Shown one piece after another: positions 1 through 11,539 of a stretch of DNA of 64,000 bases. The stretch's first letter is position 1; each line of letters begins with the position of its first letter. Made by a program: the position numbers and the translations under genes. Source of the DNA: Kitagawia praeruptora. Taxonomy: Eukaryota; Streptophyta; Magnoliopsida; Apiales; Apiaceae. The stretch spans positions 106,412,501 through 106,476,500 of the forward strand of contig CM075353.1 of NCBI GenBank assembly GCA_037693485.1, given 5' to 3'. A model generated the notes under the pieces. It saw only the letters and a program-made list of their open reading frames with translations. It had not been told where the DNA came from and did not search any database.

Positions 1-2
1 GA

Positions 3-224
3 TTGGGCTTAGCCAGAATAATGAGGGTCAAGAATCTTAAAGTTTGTGGGGATTCAAGACTAGTAGTATCGCAAGTGAATGGTGAATTTGAGGCCAAGCA
101 TGAAACTATGGCAAAGTATTTGCGAGTTGTGAAAGCTGTTATGACTCAGTATGATGAACGCTATGAGGAGCACATTCCAAGAAATGAGAACATTAAGGCC
201 GATGCCCTATTTAAGTTCGCCTAA
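3..224 (+). pseudogene. retrotransposon RNase H (archaeal-type) fragment
   Basis: The open frame runs from the window edge to a TAA. It contains GDSRLVVSQVNGEFEAK, then MAKYLRVVK, and ends HIPRNENIKADAL. This is the pattern of the extra archaeal-type RNase H found between RT-RNH and integrase in Tat-lineage Ty3/gypsy pol (typically GDS.LVV.QV.GEYEAK and IPRE.N..ADALSK). The catalytic Asp of GDS and the terminal Asp of ADAL are kept. The N-terminal part lies outside the window. Downstream frames are closed, so the polyprotein is dead. Confidence 0.8.
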
Positions 225-949
225 TCTGAGATAGAAAATTATGCGGAGAGTTTTTACTTCCAGGTCCTGAAGACCCCACCATCGATTCGAAATTGGTAGC
301 ACCAGTTGATGTAAGCTGAAGGATAGACCCTCTCAAAGCTCATCTTGAGACTGGTTGGCTCCCTGATAATGCCTTGAAAGCATAGAAACTATTAGTGAGA
401 ATGTTGAGATAAGAGGTCCTTTGTCATTCCATACTTAAAATCTTGAATCTCAAATCCCGACACAAAATTTAAGCCTTGATGGCCAACAAGGCTGTCTGCC
501 TCCAATCGAGCTTGTCGTTTGAGTTTAAGGACTCGATTCAAGAGTCGCCAGTCAAGTTGAGACCTAAGAAAGGTTATATGAGCATAAGAACAAGGTTGGA
601 AACCTAGAATCAAGCTAAAGGGTTGAAAACCAATAAAGGCACACCAGGCCTAAGGTCAAGCGCTAAGGAGCAAGTGAACTACCTGAATGATCAACCGAGA
701 AGGAAGACCTCCTCCATGAGAAACAAGGAGGAGGCAAGAACTAAAGAACTTCATCAGAAGGATGAGAGTCAAGGGTTGATGATAACTTTAAGACCAAGGA
801 TTCAGCAAATAAGTTAAAGCCCGGAAGGTCACGAGGATTAAGAAACAAGTCGTTTGAGTTCAAGGTTCACGAAACCCTTCAAGGCATAGCAAACACCTCC
901 ATCAACATACCAAGACTGATTTTCAATCCTGAGCCAAGGCACGAACGAT
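225..949 (+). other. degenerate pol / 3' UTR of the gypsy element
   Basis: No frame longer than about 70 codons carries a recognisable domain. The region lies between the RNase H remnant and the repeat-rich 3' UTR, where integrase would be expected. Integrase has been deleted or has decayed beyond recognition. Confidence 0.5.
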
Positions 950-2830
950 GCCAAAATTAAAATTAAGCACCGTTTAGTGCCGTTAGCATCGACTGGCGCC
1001 ATTTAGTGCCTTTCAGCGCTGTTTAGTGCCGTTAGCACCATTTAGTGCTGTTAGTGCCGCTAGCACCATTTAGTGCCGTTTAGCGCCGATTAGCGCCGTT
1101 CGAACACGGATGATTTTAGATCCATAATTTCTAAGACCACGGTTGATTTTAGGTCTGAGATCCATAATTTCTAAGACCATGGTTGATTTTAGGTCTGAGA
1201 TCCATAATTTTTAAGACCATGGTTGGTTTTTGGTCCGGGTTCCATAACTCCAACCGACCACTAGCAGGCCGATCACGAGCAGGCCGACCACGGTGTATGG
1301 GGAGCTTCGGCCGACCACGAGCAGGCTGACCACGGTGCTTCAAGGGGCTTCAACCGACCTCCGATTGGCCGACCACGACTTGTCCGTAGCTCCAGCCGAT
1401 CACGGGTGATTTGTGGTCCTGGTCCTCGAGTTTTTCGGCTGACCAAGATTGATTTTCAGTCCGGGTCTGTGAGTTGGTATTTAACTTCAATCTTGACATA
1501 CTAAACGTGAAAATCGGTACGAGGACGAAATTAATTTTAGCGCCGTTTAGCGCCGTTTAGTGCCGTTTAGCGCCGTTTAGTGCCGTTTTGCACCGTTTAG
1601 TGCCGTTTTGTACTGTTTAGTGCCGTTTTGCACCATTTAATGCCAAAGGAAGGCATGGACGAACACCCATTGGCCGACCACCTGCTCTAGGAGGTCTCTG
1701 GCCGACCTCCAACCCTTCCTCGGTCGCCGTTTTGGAAAACGTCAGCCGTTTAGTGCCGTTTAGTGCCGTTTTGCACCGTTTTGCACCGTTTAGTGCCGTT
1801 TTGCACCATTTAATGCCAAGGGAAGACATGGCCGACCACCCCTTGGCCGACCACCTGCTCTAGGAGGTCTCTGGCCGACCTCCAATCCTTCCTCGGTCGC
1901 CGTTTTGGAAAACGTCAGCCGTTTAGTGCCGTTTTGCACCGTTTTGCACCGTTTAGTGCCGTTTTGCACCATTTAATGCCAAGGGAAGACATGCCCGACC
2001 ACCCCTTGGCCGACCACTTGCTCTAGGAGGTCTCTGGCCGACCTCCAATCCTTCCTCAGTCGCCGTTTTGGAAAACGTTAGCCGTTTAGTGCCGTTTTGC
2101 ACCGTTTGCACCGTTTAGTGTCGTTTTGCACCATTTAATGCCAAGGGAAGACATGGCCGACCACCTGCTCTAGGAGGTCTCTGGCCGACCTCCGACCCTT
2201 CCTCGGTCGCCGTTTTGGAAAACGTCAGCCGTTTAGTGCCGTTTTACGCCGTTTTGCACCGTTTAGTGTCGTTTTGCACCATTTGATGCCAAAGGAAGGC
2301 ATGGCCGACCACCTGCTCTAGGAGGGCTTGGCCGTCCTCCAACCCTTCCCTGGTCGCCGTTTCAGAAAAACGTCAACCGGTCGCCGTTTCAGTGTCGTCT
2401 AGTACCGTTTAGTGCCGTTTAAAGCCGTTCGACGCCGTTTAAACATCGTTTAAACGTCGTTTAAGGCAGTTTAGCATCGTTTAGTGTCGTCTAGCACCGT
2501 TTAGTGCCGTTCAAAGCCGTTTAGCATCATTTAACACTGTTTAAACGTCGTTTAAGGCTATTTAGCACCGCTTAGTGTCGTTTAGTGCCGTTTAGCATCG
2601 TTTAAAGCTGTTTAGCATCGTTTAACACTGTTTAAACGTCGTTTAAAGCTATTTAGCACCGTTTAGTGTCGTTTAGTGCCGTTTAGCACCGTTTAACACC
2701 GTTTAGCGTCGTTTAACACTGTTTAAACGTCGTTTAAGGCTATTTAGCACAGTTTAGTGTCGTTTAGTGCCGTTTAGCACCGTTTAACACCGTTTAGTGT
2801 AATTCAACATCGTCGTAAACGCATCGGTCG
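950..2830 (+). repeat. decamer-based tandem repeats, hypervariable 3' UTR
   Basis: A 10-bp theme, CCGTTTAGTG with variants such as CCGTTTAGCG, CCGTTTTGCA and CGTTTAACAC, is reiterated over nearly 1.9 kb. From about 1617 to 2360 it is built into a higher-order unit of roughly 160-170 bp that alternates decamers with a GC-rich block (GGCCGACCACCTGCTCTAGG and GTCGCCGTTTTGGAAAACGT). At 1090-1440 there are shorter repeats of AGACCACGGTTGATTTTAGG and GGCCGACCACGAGCAGG. Such arrays between integrase and the 3' LTR are characteristic of Tat/Ogre elements. Confidence 0.85.
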
Positions 2831-2950
2831 CTCCACACTTTACATTAAGATGATATTGTTGAAAATACTCGCGTAAGAGCAATAAACCCTGACCCAAGTC
2901 TCGGAAAAGGCCGTTAAAACTTCAAGGAAAACCTGATCAGTTTTCCTAGA

Positions 2951-2964
2951 AGTTGGGGGGCAAA
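2951..2964 (+). promoter_or_regulatory. polypurine tract of the gypsy element
   Basis: AGTTGGGGGGCAAA directly precedes the LTR start TGATATGGGC. Its position and purine content fit the plus-strand primer of reverse transcription. Confidence 0.7.
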
Positions 2965-3351
2965 TGATATGGGCTAAAAGTAAGCCCTAAAAACACATTT
3001 AATGTGGCATTAATTAGACCCAATATGGTCAAAACGTGGGGCCCACCAGATGGGCCCAAACCCTAGTTATAATATTAATTTCGTAATTAATATTAGGGGT
3101 AATAAACAACTCAGCAAATAAGAGTCAAACAAGGATATTACTCTTGCCTGACTTAGACTCCAAGATACATACTTCAACATGGAAACTGATTCCTACAAGG
3201 AAGGGGTCTAGAACCTTCCTCAAGGCGGTGGCTTGCCCACCAAGTCTCTGACTCCTACCATAATTCTAAGGCTTCTCAGCCTATATAAAGGGCCTGACCC
3301 CTCAATCTCAGAACTACGTTTTGGCTAGCTTAATCCTCGAATAAGGACATG

Positions 3352-4918
3352 AAAGCCCGGCCCGAAAAAAAGCCCGAAAAGCCCGGCCCGAAAAAAGCCT
3401 GGCCCGATTCGGCCCAGCCGCCCGGGGGCCTAAAACGGGTCCCCTATTTTTCACAAAGCCCGGCCCGGCCCGAAAAGCCCGGATAAAGCCCGGGCTTTTT
3501 AAAAGCCCGGTTAAAGCCCGGCCCAAAGCCCGGATAAAATTTTTATATTAATAATTTTTTTTATTTTATTAATGTAACTTATAATCTACATTTAATGAAT
3601 TTTTTTATTTTATTAATGTAACTTATAATCTACATTTAGTTTGTTTGTTTTTTATTTTATTGACGCTTTTAATAAGATCAAGTTACGAGTACTAGACAAT
3701 ACAGTAGTGTTCTAATAAGATCTCCAATCAAATTAATTTTTTATTTTTTGAAAATTTGGGAATATCATTTAATTAGATATATCTTGACATCCGTACAGTT
3801 GAATCGTCGAGAAATATTTTTAAAAATATAGAAACAATAGTCTGGGACGAAGCACTAGTTACGAGTACTAGACAATATAGTAATGTTCTATTAAGATCTC
3901 CAATCAAATTAATTTTTTATTTTTTTAAAATTTGGGAATATCATTTAATTAGATATATCTTGATATCCGTACGGTTGGATCGTCGAGAAATATTTTTAAA
4001 AATATAGAAACAATAGTTTGGGATGAAGCACTAGTTACGAGTACTAGACAATATAGTAATGTTCTATTAAGATCTCCAACCAAATTAATTTTTTATTTTT
4101 TTGAAAATTTGGGAATATCATTTAATTAAATATATCTTGACATCCGTATGGTTGGATCGTCGAGAAATATTTTTAAAAATATAGAAACAATAGTTTGGGA
4201 CGAAGCACTAGTTACGAGTACTAGACAATATAGTAATGTTCTATTAAGATCTCCAACCAAATTGATTTTTGATTTTTTTAAAATTTGGGAATATCATTTA
4301 ATTAGATATATCTTGATATCCGTACGGTTGGATCGTCGAGAAATATTTTTAAAAATATAGAAACGATAGTATGGGACGAAGCACTAGTTACGAGTACTAA
4401 ACAATATAGTAATGTTCTATTAAGATCTCCAACCAAATTAATTTTTTATTTTTTGAAAATTTGGGAATATCATTTAATTAGATATATATTGACATCCGTA
4501 CGGTTGAATCGTCGAGAAATATTTTTAAAAATATAGAAATAATAGTCTGGGACGAAGCACTAGTTACGAGGACTAGACAATATAGTAATGTTTTATTAAG
4601 ATCTCCAACCAAATTAATTTTTTATTTTTTTTGAAAATTTGGTAATATCATTTAATTAGATATATCTTGACATCCGTACGGTTGGATCGTCGAGAAATAT
4701 TTGTAAAAATATAGAAATTACATATATATAATTTTTTTTAAAAAAAAGCCCGAAAAAAGCCCGGCCCGGCCCGGCCCGAGGGCCTAAAACGGGCCTCATA
4801 TTTTGGAGAAAGCCCGGCCCGATTTTTGAAAAAGCCCGGCCCGGCCCGGCCATTAAAAAGCCCGGGCTTTTTAAAGGCCGGATAAAGCCCGACCCGAAGG
4901 GCTTTTTGTGCATCTCTA
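3352..4918 (+). mobile_element. hAT-like non-autonomous element with GCCCGG ends
   Basis: Both ends are built of GCCCGGCCCGAAAAGCCCGG-type subterminal repeats, in opposite orientation at 3352-3535 and 4745-4905. The right terminus reads GTGCATCTCTAG, whose reverse complement CTAGAGATGCAC resembles the termini of nDart-like plant hAT elements. The left terminus is degenerate (AAGGACATGAAAGCCC). Aligning the host LTR with its intact partner shows the insertion lies between CGAATAAGGAC and TCCTAGG, but no clean 8-bp TSD survives. There is no transposase; the interior is almost entirely the tandem array. Confidence 0.55.
3660..4735 (+). repeat. satellite-like array, ~177-bp monomers (six copies)
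   Basis: Six monomers carry a GTTGRATCG motif at about 3798, 3974, 4151, 4327, 4503 and 4681, a spacing of 176-178 bp. Each holds CACTAGTTACGAGTACTAGA, AAGATCTCCAA, ATATCTTGACATCCGTACGG and TCGTCGAGAAATATTTTTA. Copies differ at only a few positions. The same monomer family occurs inside two CACTA elements (39290-40495 and one copy near 60450-60595). Confidence 0.9.
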
Positions 4919-5400
4919 GTCCTAGGTGAGCTCTCGCCTCCATAGCCTCGAGGGCACCATCACCTAGAACTACGTTTTGGCTTGATTCTCAATACGAGAT
5001 ACGTAGGCACTCTGTGAGGACCGATTAGTCTCGAACACGGAAACAACCATTAAAGCATGAAGCTCCCGAACCCTAGCATTAAATACAATTTCGTAACCTA
5101 GTTTTTATTCCACAACAATTCTCTAAAGTGTTTTGAGATTCTGTAAGATGTTTTGAATATTCTCTAAGTGCTTCAAATGTTATTTTTTATTAATATTTTC
5201 TTAATTATTTTTTAATGTGTTAATTGTTAGATGGAAAATGATGTTAGTTTAATTTTTTGAAATAATAGAAAATTATTTTTTAAATTTTCAAAAATATTGT
5301 AAAACAATTTACTAATTGTATAATTTATTTTATAATTTTTTATAGTTGATCTCTTAGAGATTCTTTAAGGCGTTTTGAAGAATATAAAGTTTTAATTTGT

Positions 5401-5672
5401 TACTCCCTCCATCACTCGTGATAGTTTACGTTGAGATTTTTTACGGAGACCAAGGATTATGATTAAAATAAGTGAAGCAGTGGGTGTAATAGTGATTTTA
5501 TTGTTAAAATAAGTGAAGTAATGGGTGTAATAATGATTTTATTGTTAAAAAAAGTGAAGCAGTGGGTATAATAGTGTAAAAGTGGAGTGAAGTAGTGGAT
5601 GTAATAATGTATTTTATTATTAAAATTTATTAGTTATAGTACGTAAAGAAATGAGAGGGATGAAGGAAGTAT
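5401..5672. mobile_element. Stowaway-like MITE
   Basis: The ends are TACTCCCTCCATCACTC and GAGGGATGAAGGAAGTA, an imperfect inverted pair of the Stowaway CTCCCTCC type flanked by TA. It is about 270 bp and has no coding capacity. The interior repeats a ~42-bp unit (AAATAAGTGAAGCAGTGGGTG followed by TAATAGTGATTTTATTG) about four times, consistent with local slippage. Confidence 0.75.
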
Positions 5673-5859
5673 ATACCAATTTGAGATTCTCTATAGTAGT
5701 TTGAAATAATTTAAAGTGTTTCGAAGATTTTCTAAAGTGTTTCCAATATTAAAAAAAAATATTTTTCAAAAAATTTCTTATCTTTAAATTCCTATTTTCT
5801 AAAATTTCTTAATAAATAGATTAGCATTACTTTTTTAATAAATATAAAGATATGGAAGA

Positions 5860-7320
5860 CATTAAAGAATCTTATTTCATCAAATAATACTAGAATAATT
5901 ATTAAATCCATATACAACACTTAAGAGAATCTTACAATTTATAACACCAAGATTCTCTTAGGTGTTTTTTTGTTTGATTTAGATTTTATTGATTGGGAAA
6001 ATGTAAAAGAATCTTGGTGTATTACATAATATTTTTATATATAACTTAAATTTTTAAAAAATTGCGTAATTATTTTGGAAAAAAATATAGAACTATTATG
6101 TAATACCAAGATTCTCTTAGGTGTTTTGTTAATTATTTGAAATCATAATATTAATTTATCAAATATATATATATATATATATATTAAGATTCGTTATAAA
6201 TATTTTATTGATCTAAAATAAGCTTCGAATATTAGTTATGTACAAGTACAAAATTATAAATAATTCATGAAACATTTAAGAATATTTGTTCTAATTATTA
6301 TTCAAATTTTTTTATAACTTGCCTTTTAAAACAATTCTCGAAGAAATCTAAAAAAGAAAATAAAAGGAAATAAACTAATACATTGAAACACACAACAAAA
6401 TCTTGGTATATTAGATGATATTTTTACATGTAACTTAATTTTAAAAAACATGTATATTTTTTCTTTTGAAAAACAAAATATATAAAAATATTTTGTAATA
6501 CACCAAAATTCTCTTAGATGTTTTTTTAGTTTTATTTAGAATTTTTTTTATTGGGAACACGTAAAAGAATCTTGGTATTATTAATTTAAATTAAGTTACC
6601 GTTTTTGTTTTGATAAAAAATTAATTTACCGTTAAGTGTTTTAATTAATTTGTTAAAGATTCTATTAAGTGTTATTATTAATTTATTCAAGATTCTGTTA
6701 AGTGTTATTATTAAACATTTTATAATATTTTGTACATGTAACTTAATTTTAAAAAATGTATAAATTTTCTTTCAAAAAAATAAGTACATAAAAATATTAT
6801 TTAATACACCAAGATTCTCTTAGATGGTTTTTAGTTTTATTTAGATTTTATTGGTTAGGAACACGTAAAAGAATCTTGTCTCAAAGAGAATCTTGTCTTT
6901 TAAGAGAATCACTTAAGAGATTTTAAGTGATTTTCTTAAATGACATATGAATCATGTCGTGAAAATGACATATGAATGCTATTTTAAGTAATATATATAT
7001 ATTTTTAATAAAATTATTAATAGAGTGATATCGTGTTTTTATATTAAGACTTTTTGAAGTTTTTTATATTTTTAACAAACACTTAAGAGAATCTAGTCTT
7101 GGTACTAAAAGTGACAGGGATGCTATTTTAAGTAATCAATATTTTTTTCTTTCAAAAAAAAGTAATCAATATTTTTTAATAAAATACCTAAAAAAATCTC
7201 GTTAAAAATAGTTGAATTGAACACTTAGAACATTTAGTTAAATTTATACTGGAACACTTAATAGAACACTTCTGTAATTTCACTAAAATATTCTATGAAC
7301 TCTAAATTATTGAACACCTT
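5860..7320. repeat. run of foldback repeats (AAGAATCTTGGT family)
   Basis: A ~120-bp palindromic unit recurs. One arm reads AAGAATCTTGGTGTATTACA and continues TAATATTTTTATATGTAAC; the other arm is its reverse complement ending ACACCAAGATTCTCTTAGGT. Near-complete copies are at about 6005-6125 and 6397-6515, with partial copies near 5943-5960, 6568-6590, 6715-6825, 6866-6890 and 7080-7095. Flanks repeat ATTTAGATTTTATTGATTGG. It is AT-rich with no coding potential and looks like a MITE that inserted repeatedly into itself or spread by local duplication. Confidence 0.65.
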
Positions 7321-7329
7321 AAACAATCT

Positions 7330-8400
7330 CCCAATTTATGTAGAAATGAAATGATATACAAGAGTCTTATTGTGGGTTGTTGAAAAGCAAGAACCCAACC
7401 CTGTTGTTTAGCAGCATACTGGTCCTTTTACTAATGGATATAATCTTCATAAACAAATCGAAGTAGGTTAAACTGCATTTAACCATCTCCATGATCGTGA
7501 TATCATTATTGTAGAGGGTCAAGAAACTAGCTAGATATCAGTGAACCAACAAGAAGCCACCAAGTGAAACTTAAGTTGACTTGTACTGTAGAATGACAAA
7601 GCCCCCAATGAACTGACACAATGATAGTGCTAAGAATGCGATATCGTCATGGAAGTCAAATACTCTGATTTTGTGGTCGAAAGAACTGAAATAATGACAA
7701 ATATTAACACGTTAACAATACAATGATAATCTAAAAATCATGAAACCTTTAACATGCACAAGGATCATACTCAAATTAAAAATCAATAACCCCTAACTAA
7801 CAAATTCAACATTATTTTTTAGATGATCCATGTATGTCACTTAATGGAGAGGACACACATTGTCATATTCGTGTGGTTCTAGAGCAACATAAATCAAGTG
7901 CCGAGACCAGAAATCAGTTCACAAAATAAAAAAATCGCAGAGTCAAATGAATTAGAATACAGAACATGATGCTACGAGATCATTGAACGTAATACATAAC
8001 TAGAACCCAAAACTAGGCAAAGAAACCTCCTGAAAGCATTAAACCTCCTGAAAGCACTAAAGATAAACCGAGTATTGTTTATCATAACTTGTTTAAAAGT
8101 ATCACATATGTCATTCGTAAAACATTAGATTAAGAATCCTTTCAACACAGTGTTTATCCACTCTTATAATAAGAGAATATATGGATTTAACACAAAAAAA
8201 CTAAGATATTAGTAACAAAAAGATCAAAGACTCTGCCAACACAAAATCATAGTAGATTAGATTATAAATTATGGTAACGTAGGCATAATTATGTAACTTT
8301 CTTGGAACACTTTATATACAACACACATTACAGAAATTTTAACCGAATCGAAAAATTAATAATATACGTTATAATTGTTTCCATGTATGAAATTAATAAT
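7330..8400. other. no supported gene; possible downstream exons of the minus-strand candidate
   Basis: The region is of mixed composition and less AT-rich than its surroundings. On the minus strand a TTTCAG acceptor-like site near 7690 precedes sequence that does not hold a long open frame. I see no transposon ends. Confidence 0.3.
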
Positions 8401-8408
8401 GACTTACC

Positions 8409-8945
8409 TGTGCCGTGGCATAGAATCTCACGGACCTACCTCATTTTCAACTAAGAAGTGTCAATACTGTATGAATTAGCAAGAATGAAGCTTGACTCGT
8501 CGTGACTCCCCACTAGACTCAGTGAGTTGATTCGATCTCGAATGATTCTGGGAAAGGCAATCACTTCTTCTTGATTATCAGCATCTGGGGAACTTGGATT
8601 CGTCATGATTTGACCTGAAAAATAACCGAAAAAGCAAAATTATCGCAGAAACTGAGTCGAAACAAGTTGAACAACGATTCGATTAATTGAAGCTCAAGAT
8701 GTAAACAATGATTTATCCAAATAAATCATCTAAATGAATGAATCGAAAAGAGAAGCGAACTAGGGTTATTGAGATTTGTCTAATTTGGGATTTTTCTGGA
8801 GAGATGTTGATATGAAACAAAAGGTTTTGATAAATTGAACACGAATCTGCAGTTGAAATCCATAAGAATTTAACTATTTCAACGGAATTTGGGATTGAAC
8901 TGCTAGGGTTTCTATGAACAACATCGTGCAAGAGAGAAGAGAGAT
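8409..8945 (-). CDS. possible small spliced gene of unknown function
   Basis: Read on the minus strand, about 8945-8870 looks like a plant leader: CTCTCTTCTCTCTTG followed by AAACCCTAG. A good acceptor (GGTTATTTTTCAG) precedes an exon at about 8613-8409 that ends in a strong donor (GGCACAG then GTAAGTC). Inside that exon an ATG opens a ~51-codon frame starting MTNPSSPDADNQEEVIAFPR and stopping before the donor. A second frame (8931-8713, 72 codons) begins in the leader. I recognise neither product. It could be a short-peptide gene, a non-coding transcript or the decayed 5' end of a gene. Splice sites are predicted by eye only. Confidence 0.3.
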
Positions 8946-9332
8946 TCCGATCAACTATGTAATATTTTTTCTAGTTGTTATTTGGTGAACACTTTTAAGA
9001 TACACGTTACAAACTTGAATACAAAGATTTGGAATACTCCATCTGAATACTGAAGTATTCAAATCTTGGTACCGTGAAAAATGTATGCAATGATTTGTGA
9101 TTGTATCGATGATATATAATTAACCTGTTTTCCATACTTAGGAGAATCGGTTAAAGATGTATGCCAAATATTCTGTTTATTGTGTCTATAATTTGTCCAT
9201 ATATTTCATTATAATAACAGATTTGCCATTGGAATATCTTATTTTTTATTATTAATATTTGATAATAATCAATGGTGTTAGATTGGGTCTCCTGGTTTTC
9301 TAGATAGGGAGGTTCTCCCTTGAACCCTACTC

Positions 9333-9333
<1 letters not shown>

Positions 9334-9373
<40 letters not shown>
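9334..9373. repeat. (TA)n microsatellite
   Basis: About 20 uninterrupted TA units. Confidence 0.95.
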
Positions 9374-9375
<2 letters not shown>

Positions 9376-9719
9376 TCCTATTTAACTAGAAACTAATTAA
9401 CTTAAAATAAAAACTAGAAACTACACCACACATATGTTAAATACACCCCCACACACAATCCACCTAAACCCCTCCATTTTTAATTAAATATTTCCGTACA
9501 TGCATCTACACATATTCATTCAAGCTATTCGCTCAATACATATTTATTTAACTGAATATTAGTAATTTTGATTCGTAAACTTTAAATATAATTTCTTGTC
9601 TTGTGGCCGATGAGAATAGGTATGATTTTAATCTAGCTTTGTGAGCATTTCTGATGAGCATCGCACACACGCACGTTTCTGTTCCTGTATTGTTAGTATA
9701 CGGGGACTTAGTCGAGCTC

Positions 9720-11499
9720 TATTTGGATTTAGTTGCATTCTTTGAGATATTTGCTTGCTAGTTGGTTTTGGTTAGTTTGAAGGGGATCTTTGCATTTTCA
9801 TATTGGTTGCATTCATGCATTGCATTATTTTTGCATTGTTTAGTTAGATGGATTTTGTGGGTACATTCACTATAGGTCCTCACGAGACCTCACTCGTCCA
9901 CTACGGCTGACTAGGGGTTTAAAGGGCTTGTTGCATATGCCAAATGCAACCGTGATCACCTACGGAAGTGGTACTAGTTAGTTGTATATAGTTGTATTTG
10001 TTTATGCTTGAGGACAAGCATCGGTTTAAGTTTGGGGGTGTGATAAGTGGATTTTATATCCACTTGGAGCGTTCCATATCGGCTTAAATTGATTCACTTG
10101 GCCTCAAGTTTGTTGTAATTTTGATGTGTTTTGTTTAGTTGTGCAGGTTTGTGAAATGTCGATTAGAATTGGTGCTTTCGTCAATTTTGGACTTGAGTTT
10201 GAGTATTGGAAGGAAGAATGGAAGCTTGCGTTAAGCTATCATGAAGATCTTAAGTCAAGAGAATTGAAGATGGAACCATTTGCAAAAAGAAACGGAAGAA
10301 GCGGAGACAAAACGAAGAAGAAAAGAAAAAAAAACAGAAAATCAGCCAAGTTCCTAAGCCGCGGCCTAGCAGGGGTATGCAGCGGCCTAGCAAGTAGCTG
10401 GTACGCCGCGGCCTAGCAAACATTCTGGAAAATCCGATCTTTGGCCTAAAAATTCTGTACTTCTTTCTTGTTTCGAATTTAATATGTAATTTTGATATTT
10501 TCTTGTTGGACAAGACTTCTAGGGCCTATAAAAACACATTGTATCATTGTAATCATATCATCATAACATAGAATTGCAAGGGAGAAAAGCGGAGAAAGAT
10601 TCAAAGCTCGTGACAAGCACGGATCTAGATCTACTTCATCTTTTGTATTCTTTTCTTAGGCGTTATTCTGGATTCTAAATTTGTTTTCTCAACTCTTTGT
10701 TTTAATAATATTATTACTTTCATTCATATCTTGTTTATTATCATGGTTTCATCAGACCCCATGATGACGAGCGGTTCGATTATGAACTAAACGTTGTAAT
10801 GAGATTCTAACGGATTTATCTATGTAGCTTAGTAGTTTGATTGCTTAAAGATTTATGTGTGATGAATTCTTGATATCCTTTTATGGTTGTGCATATTCTT
10901 CTTGGATGTGTAGCTAACATCTAAGTTGTTTGTTAATCTCTTGTGAAGCGAGAGTGGATCTTGAGATTTAGAACTTGCCATGCTAGCATAGGTTCATGAT
11001 TGTTTATCAACATGATTCGTAGCGTAAGATGAGAATACTTATACTGCCCTATGTGATCAATATGTATAACTTGTGCTTAAACCGTTATGTATCTTTTGTG
11101 GATGTATGTTTAGTTTGGTATTCGTATACTGAGAAGTAGCGTATACTTGTTTCGTGTTGTCTGATCAGATATCATAACCATCGCATGCATTGATTAAAGG
11201 CATAAACTCTAAGCGAATTAGTTAATGAAGTTAGGATCCCATGTTTATTCTCATATAAGTAACTCAGTTTTAAATCTCATTAGTTAAGTAATTCTTAGTT
11301 TGTTAAATTGTTTTCTTAGTTAATTCTAGTTAATCAAAGCCTCAAATTTGTTAATTGTCTTAGCAGTGAGTAAAAACCATACATTGTTGCATATATGCAT
11401 TAACTGAATTGAAACCTAAACTAGATCTCTGTAGGAACGAACTTGACTTATATCTATATTACTTGTGACCACGTACGCTTACATGATTTTGTGTAAACA
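9720..11499 (+). mobile_element. 3'-end fragment of a gypsy-type element (TGATAAGTGG-LTR family)
   Basis: From about 9770 the sequence matches the 3' internal region at 47470-47719: shared CATTCATGCATTGCATT, CTCACGAGACC, GCATATGCCAAATGCAACCG and the PPT AAGTTTGGGGGTG. It is followed by an LTR (10041-11499). No 5' LTR or coding region is present, so this is a truncated copy. It is more diverged than the pair at 42733 and 47720. Confidence 0.75.
10041..11499 (+). repeat. LTR, TGATAAGTGG family, copy A
   Basis: It starts TGATAAGTGGATTTTATATC and ends GATTTTGTGTAAACA. A promoter-like CCTATAAAAACACA lies at about 10524. At 10358-10420 it carries three repeats of a GC-rich GCCGCGGCCTAGCA motif that the other LTR copies lack. 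Its 96-codon frame (10126-10416) is within the LTR and shows no known domain. Confidence 0.8.
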
Positions 11500-11539
11500 A
11501 TAATATTACTAATGGATATGTATAAATTTTTGGCTGTAG

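Larger units (their letters stand above)
1..5117 (+). mobile_element. 3' half of a Tat/Ogre-like Ty3/gypsy LTR retrotransposon
   Basis: The window opens inside pol. The order is an RNase H remnant (3-224), degenerate sequence with no open integrase, a long tandem-repeat 3' UTR (about 950-2830), a polypurine tract (2951-2964) and an LTR (2965-5117). The lineage is inferred from the archaeal-type RNase H and the repeat-filled 3' UTR, both features of Tat/Ogre elements. A second LTR of the same family is on the minus strand at 13230-21871. Hand alignment of the two fixed the LTR limits: TGATATG at the start and CACAACA at the end. Confidence 0.8.
2965..5117 (+). repeat. 3' LTR of the gypsy element, split by a hAT-like insertion
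   Basis: The LTR starts TGATATGGGC after the PPT and ends TTCCACAACA at 5117. Aligned with the minus-strand copy (reverse complement of 13230-21871) it shares the early CATTAATTAGACC block, the CTTAATCCTCGAATAAGGAC block, GTTTTGGCTTGATTCTCAA and the terminal CACAACA. A TATA-like stretch, CTATATAAAGG, is at about 3281. About 1.56 kb is a later insertion, so the native LTR is near 0.6 kb. Confidence 0.8.

Noticed and set aside
1149..1972. Minus-strand frames of 60-70 codons (NGAKRCKTALNGTKR and similar)
   Set aside because: They are translations of the decamer array and its GC-rich blocks. The residue repeats follow the DNA repeats.
3314..3526. Minus-strand frame rich in GPRAGPGRA, repeated at 4656-4943
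   Set aside because: It is a product of the GCCCGG subterminal repeats of the hAT-like element, not a gene.
10126..10513. Overlapping frames of 96 (+) and 87 (-) codons
   Set aside because: Both lie inside LTR copy A and are driven by Lys-rich or GC-rich low-complexity sequence, with no domain.
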